From: Porticoccaceae bacterium
Lineage (GTDB): Bacteria > Pseudomonadota > Gammaproteobacteria > Pseudomonadales > Porticoccaceae
Reading direction: 5' to 3'
NCBI GenBank assembly: GCA_023228865.1
Contig: JALOAH010000022.1
Span: forward strand, 1-48,369
Length of the DNA: 48,369 nt
Position 1 is the stretch's first letter. Every line of letters starts with the position of its first letter. The notes beneath the pieces are model-generated. The model saw only the letters and a list, made by a program, of their open reading frames with translations. It ran no database searches and was not told where the DNA came from. Below are positions 38,640-46,928 of this stretch, one piece after another. The position numbers and the translations under genes were made by a program.

Positions 38640-39525
38640 GCGGGATATCCCCATTTGCAGATACTGTCTCCTGACGGCGGCGGTGATCCAGACGCAAAGT
38701 CAGGCATGCGGCGCCGCCGCCAGCCAACAGGAAGGGTGTCAGGTCAGTTTGATAGAGGTGGTAACCGCGAGCCGCCAACAGCCCAGCGAGGCGCTTGCCT
38801 GGAGGGGTCATATAGAGACAACTATGGACACTGACGGTGTTGATACAGAACTGTGCCGCTTCCTCTTCTGTCACCTCGATACGGAGCGCTGCGGGTACGC
38901 GGCTGTGGATTGCCGCCAGGCCTGCCGGTGAAAATGCTCGCGGACAATACAGCAACTCTCCCGATTCCAGTGCCGCCAGAGCGATATCGAGATGGTAAAA
39001 ACGGGAATCCACCAGTTCCAGGGGCTGGATATCGCAGGCAAAGTAATCTGCAATGACCTCCGCCGCGGCGCGGCAGGAGCGCTGGCCATAACCGACCCAG
39101 AACAGCTGGCGGTGCGCATCCCAGAGACAATCCCCAGCTCCTTCCTGGACAATCCCGGAGGGCATGGTGGCTACGGACTCGACAATCCCGTCGCGGCGCA
39201 AGCTTTGAAAGAAAGCGTTGAAAACCGGTTCCTCGCCACGGCGCTCGGCATGGGCAAAGCGGGACAGGAGAACGCGCCGCTCCAGCACTACGGCGGCATT
39301 GGCGGGAAACACCAGGTCGGGCAGGCCGGGGACAGCCGCCACGAGGTGTACCCGTGTGCCGCGGGCACAGAGGTCGTCGTGCAATTGCTGCCAGCACAGA
39401 TTTGCCCGGGCACGAAGTGCGGCGGGGGATTCCCGCCACAGCGTCGGCCGCATCCAGGGATTAATGACGTAAGCCACCTCGAAGGCCGTGGGTTTGGTCA
39501 TTACCAGTTCGCTTACCTCTGTCAT
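38623..39525 (-). CDS. Arginine deiminase-related / arginine dihydrolase-like enzyme (CtlX/ArgZ type)
   Basis: The 300 residues have the guanidino-group-modifying fold: [13 protein letters not shown] near 70 (Asn in the place where deiminases have Asp), [26 protein letters not shown] with His, and the nucleophile in [14 protein letters not shown]. The Asn position recalls ammonia-releasing arginine dihydrolases, which give ornithine directly. Ornithine aminotransferase and PutA are next in the operon, so a route arginine (or citrulline) -> ornithine -> P5C -> glutamate is inferred. A second in-frame ATG at 39501 could be the start. The 3' end overlaps the aminotransferase gene. Confidence 0.82.
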   Translation of the reverse strand: MTEVSELVMTKPTAFEVAYVINPWMRPTLWRESPAALRARANLCWQQLHDDLCARGTRVHLVAAVPGLPDLVFPANAAVVLERRVLLSRFAHAERRGEEPVFNAFFQSLRRDGIVESVATMPSGIVQEGAGDCLWDAHRQLFWVGYGQRSCRAAAEVIADYFACDIQPLELVDSRFYHLDIALAALESGELLYCPRAFSPAGLAAIHSRVPAALRIEVTEEEAAQFCINTVSVHSCLYMTPPGKRLAGLLAARGYHLYQTDLTPFLLAGGGAACLTLRLDHRRRQETVSANGDIPHEHRN

Positions 39526-39552
39526 GGTGTGTCGACCCGGAAAACATTTTTT

Positions 39553-39730
39553 CTAGAGACACTTTGAGTCTAGCCCGGAAGTTGGATCAGTTGCCTGAAT
39601 TTTCGCGCCGAGATCGTTGGATTTGAGTGTGCTCGTGAGCGTAAACGCTGCCATCGCCAGCAGGGTTGGCTCCTCGGTTTTAAACATACAAGAAGCCAGC
39701 TCTGCTGGCGATGTCTGAAGATTCTTCATG
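39553..39730 (-). CDS. Possible small ORF spanning repeat B
   Basis: A frame of 58 codons (MKNLQTSPAELASCMFKTEE...) between spoVR and the arginine operon, on the same strand as both. No ribosome site and no known family; most of it is repeat B. It is probably not a gene and is listed because nothing else occupies the 265-base gap. Confidence 0.15.
39588..39657 (+). repeat. Dispersed intergenic repeat B, copy 2
   Basis: Inverted relative to the copy at 9683-9751. In this orientation it runs CAGTTGCCTGAATTTTCGCG ... CTGCCATCGC. It lies in the gap between the arginine operon and spoVR. Nearby, GCTGGCGATG/CATCGCCAGC arms (39651 and 39703 regions) could form a further hairpin. Confidence 0.7.
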
Positions 39731-39790
39731 GCAGGCAAGATCAAATGGAAGCAGCGCCTTGGCGGGATTTTGTTCAGCGCCGGTACGGTT

Positions 39791-41320
39791 TCAGTCATCA
39801 TTATTCGGCAATGCCGGACAGCGGTAGCTGGCGACCACGTTACCGTCAAGCACCGACTCCAGGTGGACGTCAAACCCCCACAATTGATGAAGGTGTTTAA
39901 GCACTTCCATGGCTTCCTCCGCCAGCAGGGGGCGGCCGTTATGCATGTCGTGATGGAGAATCAGGGCGCGATCGCCGCGGATATTGACGCGGTGAATCTG
40001 AATGTTGGGCTGGTTATCGCCGAGATTATAAAGACTGGCGAGTTCCTCGCGGATAGCCTGGTAGCCATCGTTGTTATGGATGGCGGTTATCAGCAGTTTG
40101 TCGGCGTCGCTGTCGTCGAAGACGGAGAACAGTTTCAGTTCGCGAATGACCTGCGGCGACAAGTATTGAAGGATAAAGCTCTCGTCCTTGAAGTTTTCCA
40201 TGGCGAAGTGCAGCGCTTCCAGCCAGTCGCTGTCAACCAGATCGGGGAACCAGAGCCGATCCTCAGCGGTGGGCTGTTCGCAGATACGGCGAATGTCCTT
40301 GAAGATGGCGAAGCCAAGGGTGTAGGGGTTAATACCGGAATAGTGGGGCGAGTCGAAAGGTGGCTGATAGATGACATTGGTGTGGTGCTGGAGAAACTCC
40401 AGCATAAAGCCGTCGCTCACCAGACCCTCCTGATACATTTGCTGGAGGATGGTGAAATGCCAGAAGGTGGCCCAGCCCTCGTTCATCACCTTGGTCTGAC
40501 GCTGGGGGTAGATGTACTGGGAAAACTTGCGCACGATGCGCAGAATTTCCCGCTGCCAGGGCTCCATCAAGGGCGCGTTTTTCTCAATGAAATACAGCAG
40601 ATTTTCCTGGGGTTCCGCCGGGAACCTTTGTTCATCTTCCGGTGGCTGGCTGCTTTTGGCTGAAGCGGGAATGGTGCGCCACAGGTCATTGACCTGGCGC
40701 TGGAGATGCTCCTCCCGCTCCAGTTGGCGACGTTCCTCCTCCTCCATGGAGATAGGGTAGGGGCGCATGTAACGGTCGACGCCGTGATCCATCAGGGTGT
40801 GGCATGCGTCCAGCGTCAATTCCACCGCCTCTACGCCGTAGCGCTCCTCGCAATCGCGAATAAAATTTCGTGAAAACACCAGGTAGTCGACGATGGAGCC
40901 CGCATCGGTCCAGGTGCGGAACAAATAATTATTCTTGAAAAATGAATTGTGACCGAAGCAGGCATGGGCGATCACCAGAGCCTGGAGGGTGCTGGTATTT
41001 TCCTCCATCAGGTAAGCGATGCAGGGGTTGGAGTTGATGACGATTTCGTAGGCGAGCCCGAGGTGGCCGCGGCGGTAACTGTTTGCCACCTGGATGAAAC
41101 GCTTGCCGAAGGACCAGTGGTGATAGTTGATGGGCATACCCGATGAAGCATAGGCGTCCATCATCTGTTCCGAACTGATTACCTCGATCTGGTTGGGGTA
41201 GGTGTCCAGGTGGAAGTTCGCCGCGATGCGGGAAATCTCCCGTTCGTAGTCCTCGAGAATGGCGAAGGTCCATTCCGAACCATTGTCGATGGGGGTTCTG
41301 GCCATTTTGGTCGCGCTCAT
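39791..41320 (-). CDS. SpoVR family protein (YcgB-like)
   Basis: The 509 residues match the SpoVR/YcgB family: YPNQIEVISSEQMMDAYAS, MPINYHHWSFGKRF, YEIVINSNPCIAYLMEENT, HACFGHNSFFKNNYLF and MNEGWATFWHF. Biochemical role unknown; the family is tied to sporulation cortex formation in Bacillus and to stress or starvation in proteobacteria. The ATG overlaps the yeaH stop by 4 bases, so it is the last gene of the prkA-yeaH-spoVR operon. Confidence 0.95.
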   Translation of the reverse strand: MSATKMARTPIDNGSEWTFAILEDYEREISRIAANFHLDTYPNQIEVISSEQMMDAYASSGMPINYHHWSFGKRFIQVANSYRRGHLGLAYEIVINSNPCIAYLMEENTSTLQALVIAHACFGHNSFFKNNYLFRTWTDAGSIVDYLVFSRNFIRDCEERYGVEAVELTLDACHTLMDHGVDRYMRPYPISMEEEERRQLEREEHLQRQVNDLWRTIPASAKSSQPPEDEQRFPAEPQENLLYFIEKNAPLMEPWQREILRIVRKFSQYIYPQRQTKVMNEGWATFWHFTILQQMYQEGLVSDGFMLEFLQHHTNVIYQPPFDSPHYSGINPYTLGFAIFKDIRRICEQPTAEDRLWFPDLVDSDWLEALHFAMENFKDESFILQYLSPQVIRELKLFSVFDDSDADKLLITAIHNNDGYQAIREELASLYNLGDNQPNIQIHRVNIRGDRALILHHDMHNGRPLLAEEAMEVLKHLHQLWGFDVHLESVLDGNVVASYRCPALPNNDD

Positions 41321-42582
41321 GGTTGCTGTTTCCGGAACAGTTCATGGAACACCGGGTAGATATCCGTCGGACCGACAATATGCTGCATGGCAAAGCGGTC
41401 GGCAAAATGGGGGCGAATTCTATCGTAGGTCTGCCACAGGGGATGTTCGCCGGACTGCGCTATCTCGATATAGGCGTAATACTGCACCTGGGGGATCAGC
41501 TGTTTCATGATCTCGATACAGCGATCAGCGTCCTCCGGCCAGTTGTCGCCATCCGAGGCCTGAGCCCCGTAGATGTTCCACTGGCTTGGTGAATAGCGGG
41601 TTTCGATGATATTGGCCATCAATTGCAGGGCGCTCGAAACCACGGTGCCGCCGGTTTCCCTGGAATAGAAGAACTCCTCCTCGTCCACTTCCTTGGCGCT
41701 GGTGTGGTGGCGAATGAACACCACCTCGATTTTGTCGTAATTGCGGGACAGGAATAGGTAGAGCAGGATAAAGAAACGCTTGGCCAGATCCTTGGTGGTC
41801 TGATCCATGGAGCCGGAAACATCCATCAGGCAGAACATCACTGCCTGGGCGCTGGGCACAGGCACTTTTTCGTAGCGCCGGTAGCGAATGTCGAAATCAT
41901 CGATAAAGGAGATTCGCTCGATGCTCCGTTGCAGTTCCCCTATGCGCGCCGCCAGATCGGCGCGCCGATCCCGGGTGAATCGGTCGTCACCTTCTTCCAG
42001 TGCCGCCAGCTGGATCTCAAGCTCGTGGAGCTGGCGACGCTTTCCCGCCGTCAGCGCTATCCGCCGGGAGATGGCGGCGCGCATGGAGCGGGGCACGTCG
42101 ATGTTGCTGGGGTTGCCCACGGGGCTGAAACCGGCGCGCCGGGACTTGAACTCTTCGACCCCGCTCAGTTGTCGCTTGGTCAAATTGGGCAGCGCCATAT
42201 CCTCAAAGAGGAAATCGAGGAATTCCTGCTGGCTGATCTCGAAGACAAAATCATCCAGCCCCTCACCGTCAGGGCGACCGCCACGGTTGCCATTGCCGCC
42301 ACCCCCGGCTGGACGGGGAATGGTGTCGCCAGGCATGAATTCCCGGTTACCGGGCAGCACATGGGTCACCTTGCCGCCTCGGCCGTGGCGAAATACGGGT
42401 TCGTTGGTGTCCTTGGCGGGGATGCTGATTTTCTCACCACCGCTGGTGTCGGTGATACCGCGGTTGCGCAGATTGTCCTGCACCGCTTTGCGAATCTGCG
42501 CGCGATGGCGCTGGATAAAGCGCTGGCGGTTCACCGCGCTCTTGTTTTTGCCGTTGGGTCTTCTGTCGATGAGATAAGCCAT
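41317..42582 (-). CDS. yeaH: YeaH/YhbH family protein (UPF0229)
   Basis: The 421 residues begin MAYLIDRRPNGKNKSAVNRQ, then a basic N-terminus, a Gly/Asn-rich spacer (PAGGGGNGNRGGR) and a C-terminal von Willebrand-A-like domain with the metal-site motif MDVSGSMDQTTKD. The frame is open 38 codons further up, but this Met opens the conserved family sequence. It is the middle gene of the prkA operon. Confidence 0.95.
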   Translation of the reverse strand: MAYLIDRRPNGKNKSAVNRQRFIQRHRAQIRKAVQDNLRNRGITDTSGGEKISIPAKDTNEPVFRHGRGGKVTHVLPGNREFMPGDTIPRPAGGGGNGNRGGRPDGEGLDDFVFEISQQEFLDFLFEDMALPNLTKRQLSGVEEFKSRRAGFSPVGNPSNIDVPRSMRAAISRRIALTAGKRRQLHELEIQLAALEEGDDRFTRDRRADLAARIGELQRSIERISFIDDFDIRYRRYEKVPVPSAQAVMFCLMDVSGSMDQTTKDLAKRFFILLYLFLSRNYDKIEVVFIRHHTSAKEVDEEEFFYSRETGGTVVSSALQLMANIIETRYSPSQWNIYGAQASDGDNWPEDADRCIEIMKQLIPQVQYYAYIEIAQSGEHPLWQTYDRIRPHFADRFAMQHIVGPTDIYPVFHELFRKQQP

Positions 42583-42623
42583 GGGGTGGATTCCGGGTTC
42601 GTTCGACGTCTCACTTCTCCGGT

Positions 42624-42656
42624 CTCCCGCCTCCCCTGTGAAATGGGAGACGGGAG
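42624..42656 (-). other. Long hairpin in the prkA-yeaH gap
   Basis: Arms CTCCCGCCTCCC (42624-42635) and GGGAGACGGGAG (42645-42656) pair at 11 of 12 positions around a 9-base loop, inside the 83-base gap. There is no T run, so a complete terminator is unlikely. It may stabilise or process the mRNA so that prkA and yeaH-spoVR are made in different amounts. Confidence 0.6.
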
Positions 42657-42665
42657 AAAGGCGAA

Positions 42666-44588
42666 TCACTGGGACTTGCGGACTCGCAGATACCACTCCG
42701 ACAGCAATCTCACCTGTTTCTCGGTGTAGCCCCGTTCAACCATGCGCTGGATGAAATCCTGGTGCTTCTGGCGGTCTTCCGCAGACGCCTTGGGATTGAA
42801 GGAGATCACTGGAAGCAGATCTTCGGTGCTGGCGAACATTTTCTTCTCGATCACGCTGCGCAGTTTTTCATAGCTTGTCCATTTCGGATTGCGACCCTCG
42901 TTATTGGCTCGAGCGCGCAGCACGAAATTGACGATTTCGCTGCGGAAGTCCTTTGGATTGCTGATGCCGGAGGGTTTTTCCATTTTTTCCAGCTCGTCGT
43001 TGAGCGCCGCGCGGTCGAGTATCTCGCCGGTGTCCGGATCCCGGTACTCCTGATCCTGAACCCACAAATCCGCATAGGTGACATAGCGATCGAAGAGATT
43101 CTGTCCGTATTCGGAGTAGGACTCCAGATAGGCGGTCTGGATCTCTTTGCCAATAAACTCCACGTAATTGGGGGCGAGAAATTCCTTGATGTATTTGAGG
43201 TAGCGGTCGTGTACTTCCTGGGGAAACTGCTCCTGTTCGATTTCCCTCTCCAGGACATAAAGCAGGTGCACGGGGTTGGCGGCCACTTCGGTGGGGTCAA
43301 AGTTGAACACTTTCGAAATCACCTTGAACGCGAAGCGGGTGGACAGGCCGGTCATGCCTTCATTGACCCCGGCGGCGTCCCGGTATTCCTGTATCGATTT
43401 GGCCTTGGGGTCGCGATCCTTGAGGTTTTCACCATCGTAGACCCGCAACTTGGAATAGATGCTGGAGTTCTCTGGCTCCCTGAGCCGGGATAGAACACTG
43501 AATTGAGCCAGCATGGCGAGGGTGTCCGGCGCGCAGGGGGCTTCGGCCAGAGAGCTGTTGTGCAACAGCTTGTTGTAGATTTCCATCTCCTCTGTCGCCC
43601 GCAGGCAGTAGGGCACCTTGATGATGGAAACCCGGTCGATAAAGGCCTCGTTGTTCTTGTTGTTCCTGAAATTGTGCCACTCCGCCTCGTTGGAGTGGGC
43701 GAGAATAATGCCATCGAAGGGGATGGCGCCAATGCCCTCTGTGGCGTTATAGCTGCCTTCCTGGGTGGCCGTCAGCAACGGGTGCAGTACCTTGATGGGC
43801 GCCTTGAACATCTCGACGAACTCCATCACGCCCTGGTTGGCTCGGCACAGGCTCCCGGAAAAGCTGTAGGCGTCGGCATCGTGCTGGGGAAACTCCTCAA
43901 GCTTGCGGATATCCACCTTGCCCACCAGGGCAGAAATATCCTGATTATTCTCGTCGCCGGGTTCGGTTTTGGAGATCGCCACCTGGTTGAGGACGGATGG
44001 CCACACCTTCACCACCCGGAATTTGGAAATATCCCCGCCGTGTTCGTGGAGCCGTTTCACAGCCCAGGGCGACATGATGCCCTTCAGATAACGGCGTGGG
44101 ATGCCGTACTCCTCCTCCAGGATATGACTGTCTTCCCGGGGGTTGAACAGTACCAGGGGGGATTCGAATATCGGTGAACCCTTGAGGCAGTAGATGGGGT
44201 ATTTTTCCATCAACCCTTTGATCTTGTCGGCAAGGGATGATTTGCCGCCGCCCACGGGGCCCAGTAAGTAGAGAATCTGTTTGCGTTCTTCAAGTCCCTG
44301 AGCGGAGTGCTTGAAAAAACCGACGATTTTCTGAATGCACTCTTCCAGGCCGTAAAATTCACTGAAGGCTTGGTAGCGCTTGATCATCTTGTTGGAAAAA
44401 ATCCTGCTGAGGCGGGGATCTTTCGCCGTATCCACCATCTCCGGTTCGCCAATAGCCATTAACAGCCGCTCTGCTGCAGTGGCGTATGCCAAGGTGTCAT
44501 CCCTGCACATATCCAGGTACTCCTGAAGACTGTATTCCTCCTGCTGGGTTGATTCATAACGCGATTGATAGTGGGCGAAAATGGACAT
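42666..44588 (-). CDS. yeaG: PrkA family serine protein kinase (YeaG-like)
   Basis: The 640 residues start with the PrkA AAA-like domain (FAHYQSRYESTQQEEYSLQE, P-loop LLGPVGGGKSS at 109-118, GAIPFDGIILAHSNEAEW) and continue into the C-terminal kinase-related region (VEFIGKEIQTAYLESYSEYG, ISFNPKASAEDRQKH). E. coli YeaG is a stress- and starvation-induced kinase. The start follows AAAGGAG at the right distance; an upstream in-frame GTG or ATG is less likely. First gene of the operon. Confidence 0.95.
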   Translation of the reverse strand: MSIFAHYQSRYESTQQEEYSLQEYLDMCRDDTLAYATAAERLLMAIGEPEMVDTAKDPRLSRIFSNKMIKRYQAFSEFYGLEECIQKIVGFFKHSAQGLEERKQILYLLGPVGGGKSSLADKIKGLMEKYPIYCLKGSPIFESPLVLFNPREDSHILEEEYGIPRRYLKGIMSPWAVKRLHEHGGDISKFRVVKVWPSVLNQVAISKTEPGDENNQDISALVGKVDIRKLEEFPQHDADAYSFSGSLCRANQGVMEFVEMFKAPIKVLHPLLTATQEGSYNATEGIGAIPFDGIILAHSNEAEWHNFRNNKNNEAFIDRVSIIKVPYCLRATEEMEIYNKLLHNSSLAEAPCAPDTLAMLAQFSVLSRLREPENSSIYSKLRVYDGENLKDRDPKAKSIQEYRDAAGVNEGMTGLSTRFAFKVISKVFNFDPTEVAANPVHLLYVLEREIEQEQFPQEVHDRYLKYIKEFLAPNYVEFIGKEIQTAYLESYSEYGQNLFDRYVTYADLWVQDQEYRDPDTGEILDRAALNDELEKMEKPSGISNPKDFRSEIVNFVLRARANNEGRNPKWTSYEKLRSVIEKKMFASTEDLLPVISFNPKASAEDRQKHQDFIQRMVERGYTEKQVRLLSEWYLRVRKSQ

Positions 44589-44762
44589 CGCGATTACTCC
44601 TTTGCCATCAATAAATAGTCGACGTTCCACCTAAGTCTAGACGTTATATTTTTATTGTCGTCCCCATTTATGATGCTGAAACCAGAATTAAGCCCAGATT
44701 TACGGGGTGTGAGCCCTGGCGGGGCTACGCCTTTCGGGCCAACCCAGGCGATACAAAATCCC

Positions 44763-44789
44763 ATTGAAAAGTGCCACTACCCTTTCAAT
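44763..44789. other. Inverted repeat in the yeaG-lpxC divergent gap
   Basis: ATTGAAA and TTTCAAT (7 of 7) around a 13-base loop. The 415-base gap also holds a small AGCCC-TGGCG-GGGCT hairpin at 44712-44726 and must carry the promoters of yeaG and lpxC. No convincing -35/-10 pair could be fixed by eye, and no copy of the shared 20-bp operator is present. Confidence 0.4.
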
Positions 44790-45003
44790 TTGATTTTGTC
44801 TTCTGGAGCGCTCTATATGAAGGTAGAGCTACAAAGACTGTCGCGGCGAAAACAGCGTGCGTCGCAAATGCCACTCCGTTGATCAATTTTTGTTCACCGC
44901 TGTCGCTACCATATGGAGCCGGTTGCACAACTCTGGTACTATTCGCCTCCTTGTGCCCACCACTGGGGGCTGCCGTACGGAATTATGACTGCGTGACCAA
45001 ACT

Positions 45004-45915
45004 GTGATTAGACAGAGAACACTGAAAAACTCGATTCGCGCCACGGGTGTGGGGCTTCATACGGGTGAAAAAGTTTATCTCACCCTCAAGCCCGCAGCGG
45101 TCGATACGGGCATTGTCTTCAGGCGTGTTGATCTTGATCCCCCGGTTGATGTCAAAGCCCAGGCCGTCAATGTTGGCGAAACCACCCTGTCCACCACCCT
45201 TGTCAATGGTGCCGCCCGGGTTTCCACCGTGGAGCATCTGCTGTCGGCCATGGCTGGGTTGGGCATCGATAACGCCCTGGTTGAACTGACCGCGCCGGAA
45301 GTGCCGATTATGGATGGCAGCTCCGGACCCTTTGTCTTTCTGATTCAGTCTGCGGGCATTGTCGAGCAGGATGCGGCCAAGAAATTTATCCGTATCAAAC
45401 GGGAAGTCAGCGTTGAAGACGGGGACAAACGGGCGTCATTCAAGCCCTACGAGGGTTTCAAGGTCAGCTTTACCATCGACTTTAACCACCCCGCGTTCTC
45501 CAGCGAAATTCTCAATGCCAGCGTTGACTTTTCCAGTGCCTCTTTTGTCAAGGAAGTCAGCCGCGCCCGTACCTTTGGCTTTATGCACGAAATCGAATAT
45601 CTGCGCTCCATTGGCCTCGCCCGGGGCGGCAGCCTCGACAACGCCATCGTCGTCGATCAGTCGCAAATCCTTAACGAAGATGGCCTGCGCTACAAGGACG
45701 AATTCGTCAAACATAAAATTCTCGATGCCATCGGCGACCTCTACCAGCTGGGTTACAGCCTGATTGGCGAATTTATTGCGTACAAGTCAGGGCACGGCTT
45801 GAATAATGCGGCGCTGAGAGCGCTGATGGCCGATAAAGATGCCTGGGAGATGGTGACCTTTGAGGATGAAGACTCAAAAGCCCCCATCGCCTATGCCCAA
45901 GCTGCATCAATGTGA
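45004..45915 (+). CDS. lpxC: UDP-3-O-acyl-N-acetylglucosamine deacetylase LpxC
   Basis: Zinc deacetylase for the committed step of lipid A synthesis. The 303 residues align over the whole length with E. coli Lpx[41 protein letters not shown] (zinc His), [22 protein letters not shown] [20 protein letters not shown] and [10 protein letters not shown]. The start is GTG 45004, without a strong ribosome site. Normally it directly follows ftsZ; here about 35.5 kb separate them. Confidence 0.97.
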   Translation: MIRQRTLKNSIRATGVGLHTGEKVYLTLKPAAVDTGIVFRRVDLDPPVDVKAQAVNVGETTLSTTLVNGAARVSTVEHLLSAMAGLGIDNALVELTAPEVPIMDGSSGPFVFLIQSAGIVEQDAAKKFIRIKREVSVEDGDKRASFKPYEGFKVSFTIDFNHPAFSSEILNASVDFSSASFVKEVSRARTFGFMHEIEYLRSIGLARGGSLDNAIVVDQSQILNEDGLRYKDEFVKHKILDAIGDLYQLGYSLIGEFIAYKSGHGLNNAALRALMADKDAWEMVTFEDEDSKAPIAYAQAASM

Positions 45916-45925
45916 GACTTCCCCT

Positions 45926-46849
45926 GTGAAGATTGTTCTTATCCACAATCGCAAAGGACTGAGAAAAACCATTCGTCTGCAGGGATGGGCGAAAATGGCT
46001 GTTTCCCTGTGCCTGCTGGGCGTACCCCTGAGCGCCGGGTTGTTTTTGGGTGTTCAGCTCAGTGGCGGCAAGATTGGCCTTTTGCTGGAACAGAATATCG
46101 ACAACCTTCAGGATGAGCTGGTCAGCCAGCGCGAAGAATTAGAACAGACCAAAACCTTCGCCGACCGCCAGGTTCAGGCGCTGTCCCTGAAACTGGCTGA
46201 GATGCAAGCCCGCCTGGTGCGCCTCGATGCCCTCGGTGAACGCCTTACCACCATGGCGGATATCGACGATGGTGAATTCGATTTTCGCAAACAGCCCCCC
46301 ATGGGCGGCCCCGAGGCGGCGCTGGAGGGGGCTCCGGGTCAGGATATTCATCTGTTGTTCAGCGAGCTTGAATTCCAGATCGATAGTCGCGAGCACCAGC
46401 TCAACATTCTCGAATCTTTGCTGGTCAATCGCCAGTTCAGTGAAGACAGCAGTATTGCCGGTATGCCTGTGGAAAAAGGCTGGGTGTCTTCGTCCTACGG
46501 CATGAGAACAGACCCCTTCAACGGCAGCAAAAGCTGGCACAAGGGCGTGGATTTCGCCAGTGCCCTTGGCGCCAACGTGGTGGCGGTGGGTTCCGGTGTG
46601 GTCACCTGGTCTGGCAGCTATAACCAATACGGCAATATGGTTGAAATTGACCACGGCGAAGGTTTTGTTACCCGTTACGCCCACAACCAGGACAACAAAG
46701 TCAAAGTGGGCGATCTCGTCCAGCGCGGTCAGGTTATTGCCGCCATGGGCAGCACGGGTCGCTCCACGGGACCCCATCTCCATTTCGAAGTCTACAAAAA
46801 CGGTCGCGCCGTTGACCCCTCATCCTATATCCGCAAAACCCTTCGCTAA
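45926..46849 (+). CDS. M23 family metallopeptidase
   Basis: The 307 residues have a basic N-terminus, one membrane anchor (KMAVSLCLLGVPLSAGLFLG), a coiled coil at about 50-105 (DELVSQREELEQTKTFADRQ) and a C-terminal LytM/M23 domain with HKGVDFASALGANVVAVGSG and HLHFEVYKNGRAVDP; the zinc ligands are present (H...D and HLH). Likely a murein endopeptidase or division regulator. The GTG at 45926 starts the conserved KIVLIHNRKG; earlier Met codons lie inside lpxC. Same location as the M23 gene before secA in Pseudomonas. Confidence 0.9.
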   Translation: MKIVLIHNRKGLRKTIRLQGWAKMAVSLCLLGVPLSAGLFLGVQLSGGKIGLLLEQNIDNLQDELVSQREELEQTKTFADRQVQALSLKLAEMQARLVRLDALGERLTTMADIDDGEFDFRKQPPMGGPEAALEGAPGQDIHLLFSELEFQIDSREHQLNILESLLVNRQFSEDSSIAGMPVEKGWVSSSYGMRTDPFNGSKSWHKGVDFASALGANVVAVGSGVVTWSGSYNQYGNMVEIDHGEGFVTRYAHNQDNKVKVGDLVQRGQVIAAMGSTGRSTGPHLHFEVYKNGRAVDPSSYIRKTLR

Positions 46850-46928
46850 CATTGGCAAATCCCCTCGATGACAGGTTCCGCCCGGTGCGGATGAATTTGT
46901 ATTGCATAACGTTGAAGAGATTTTTCCC

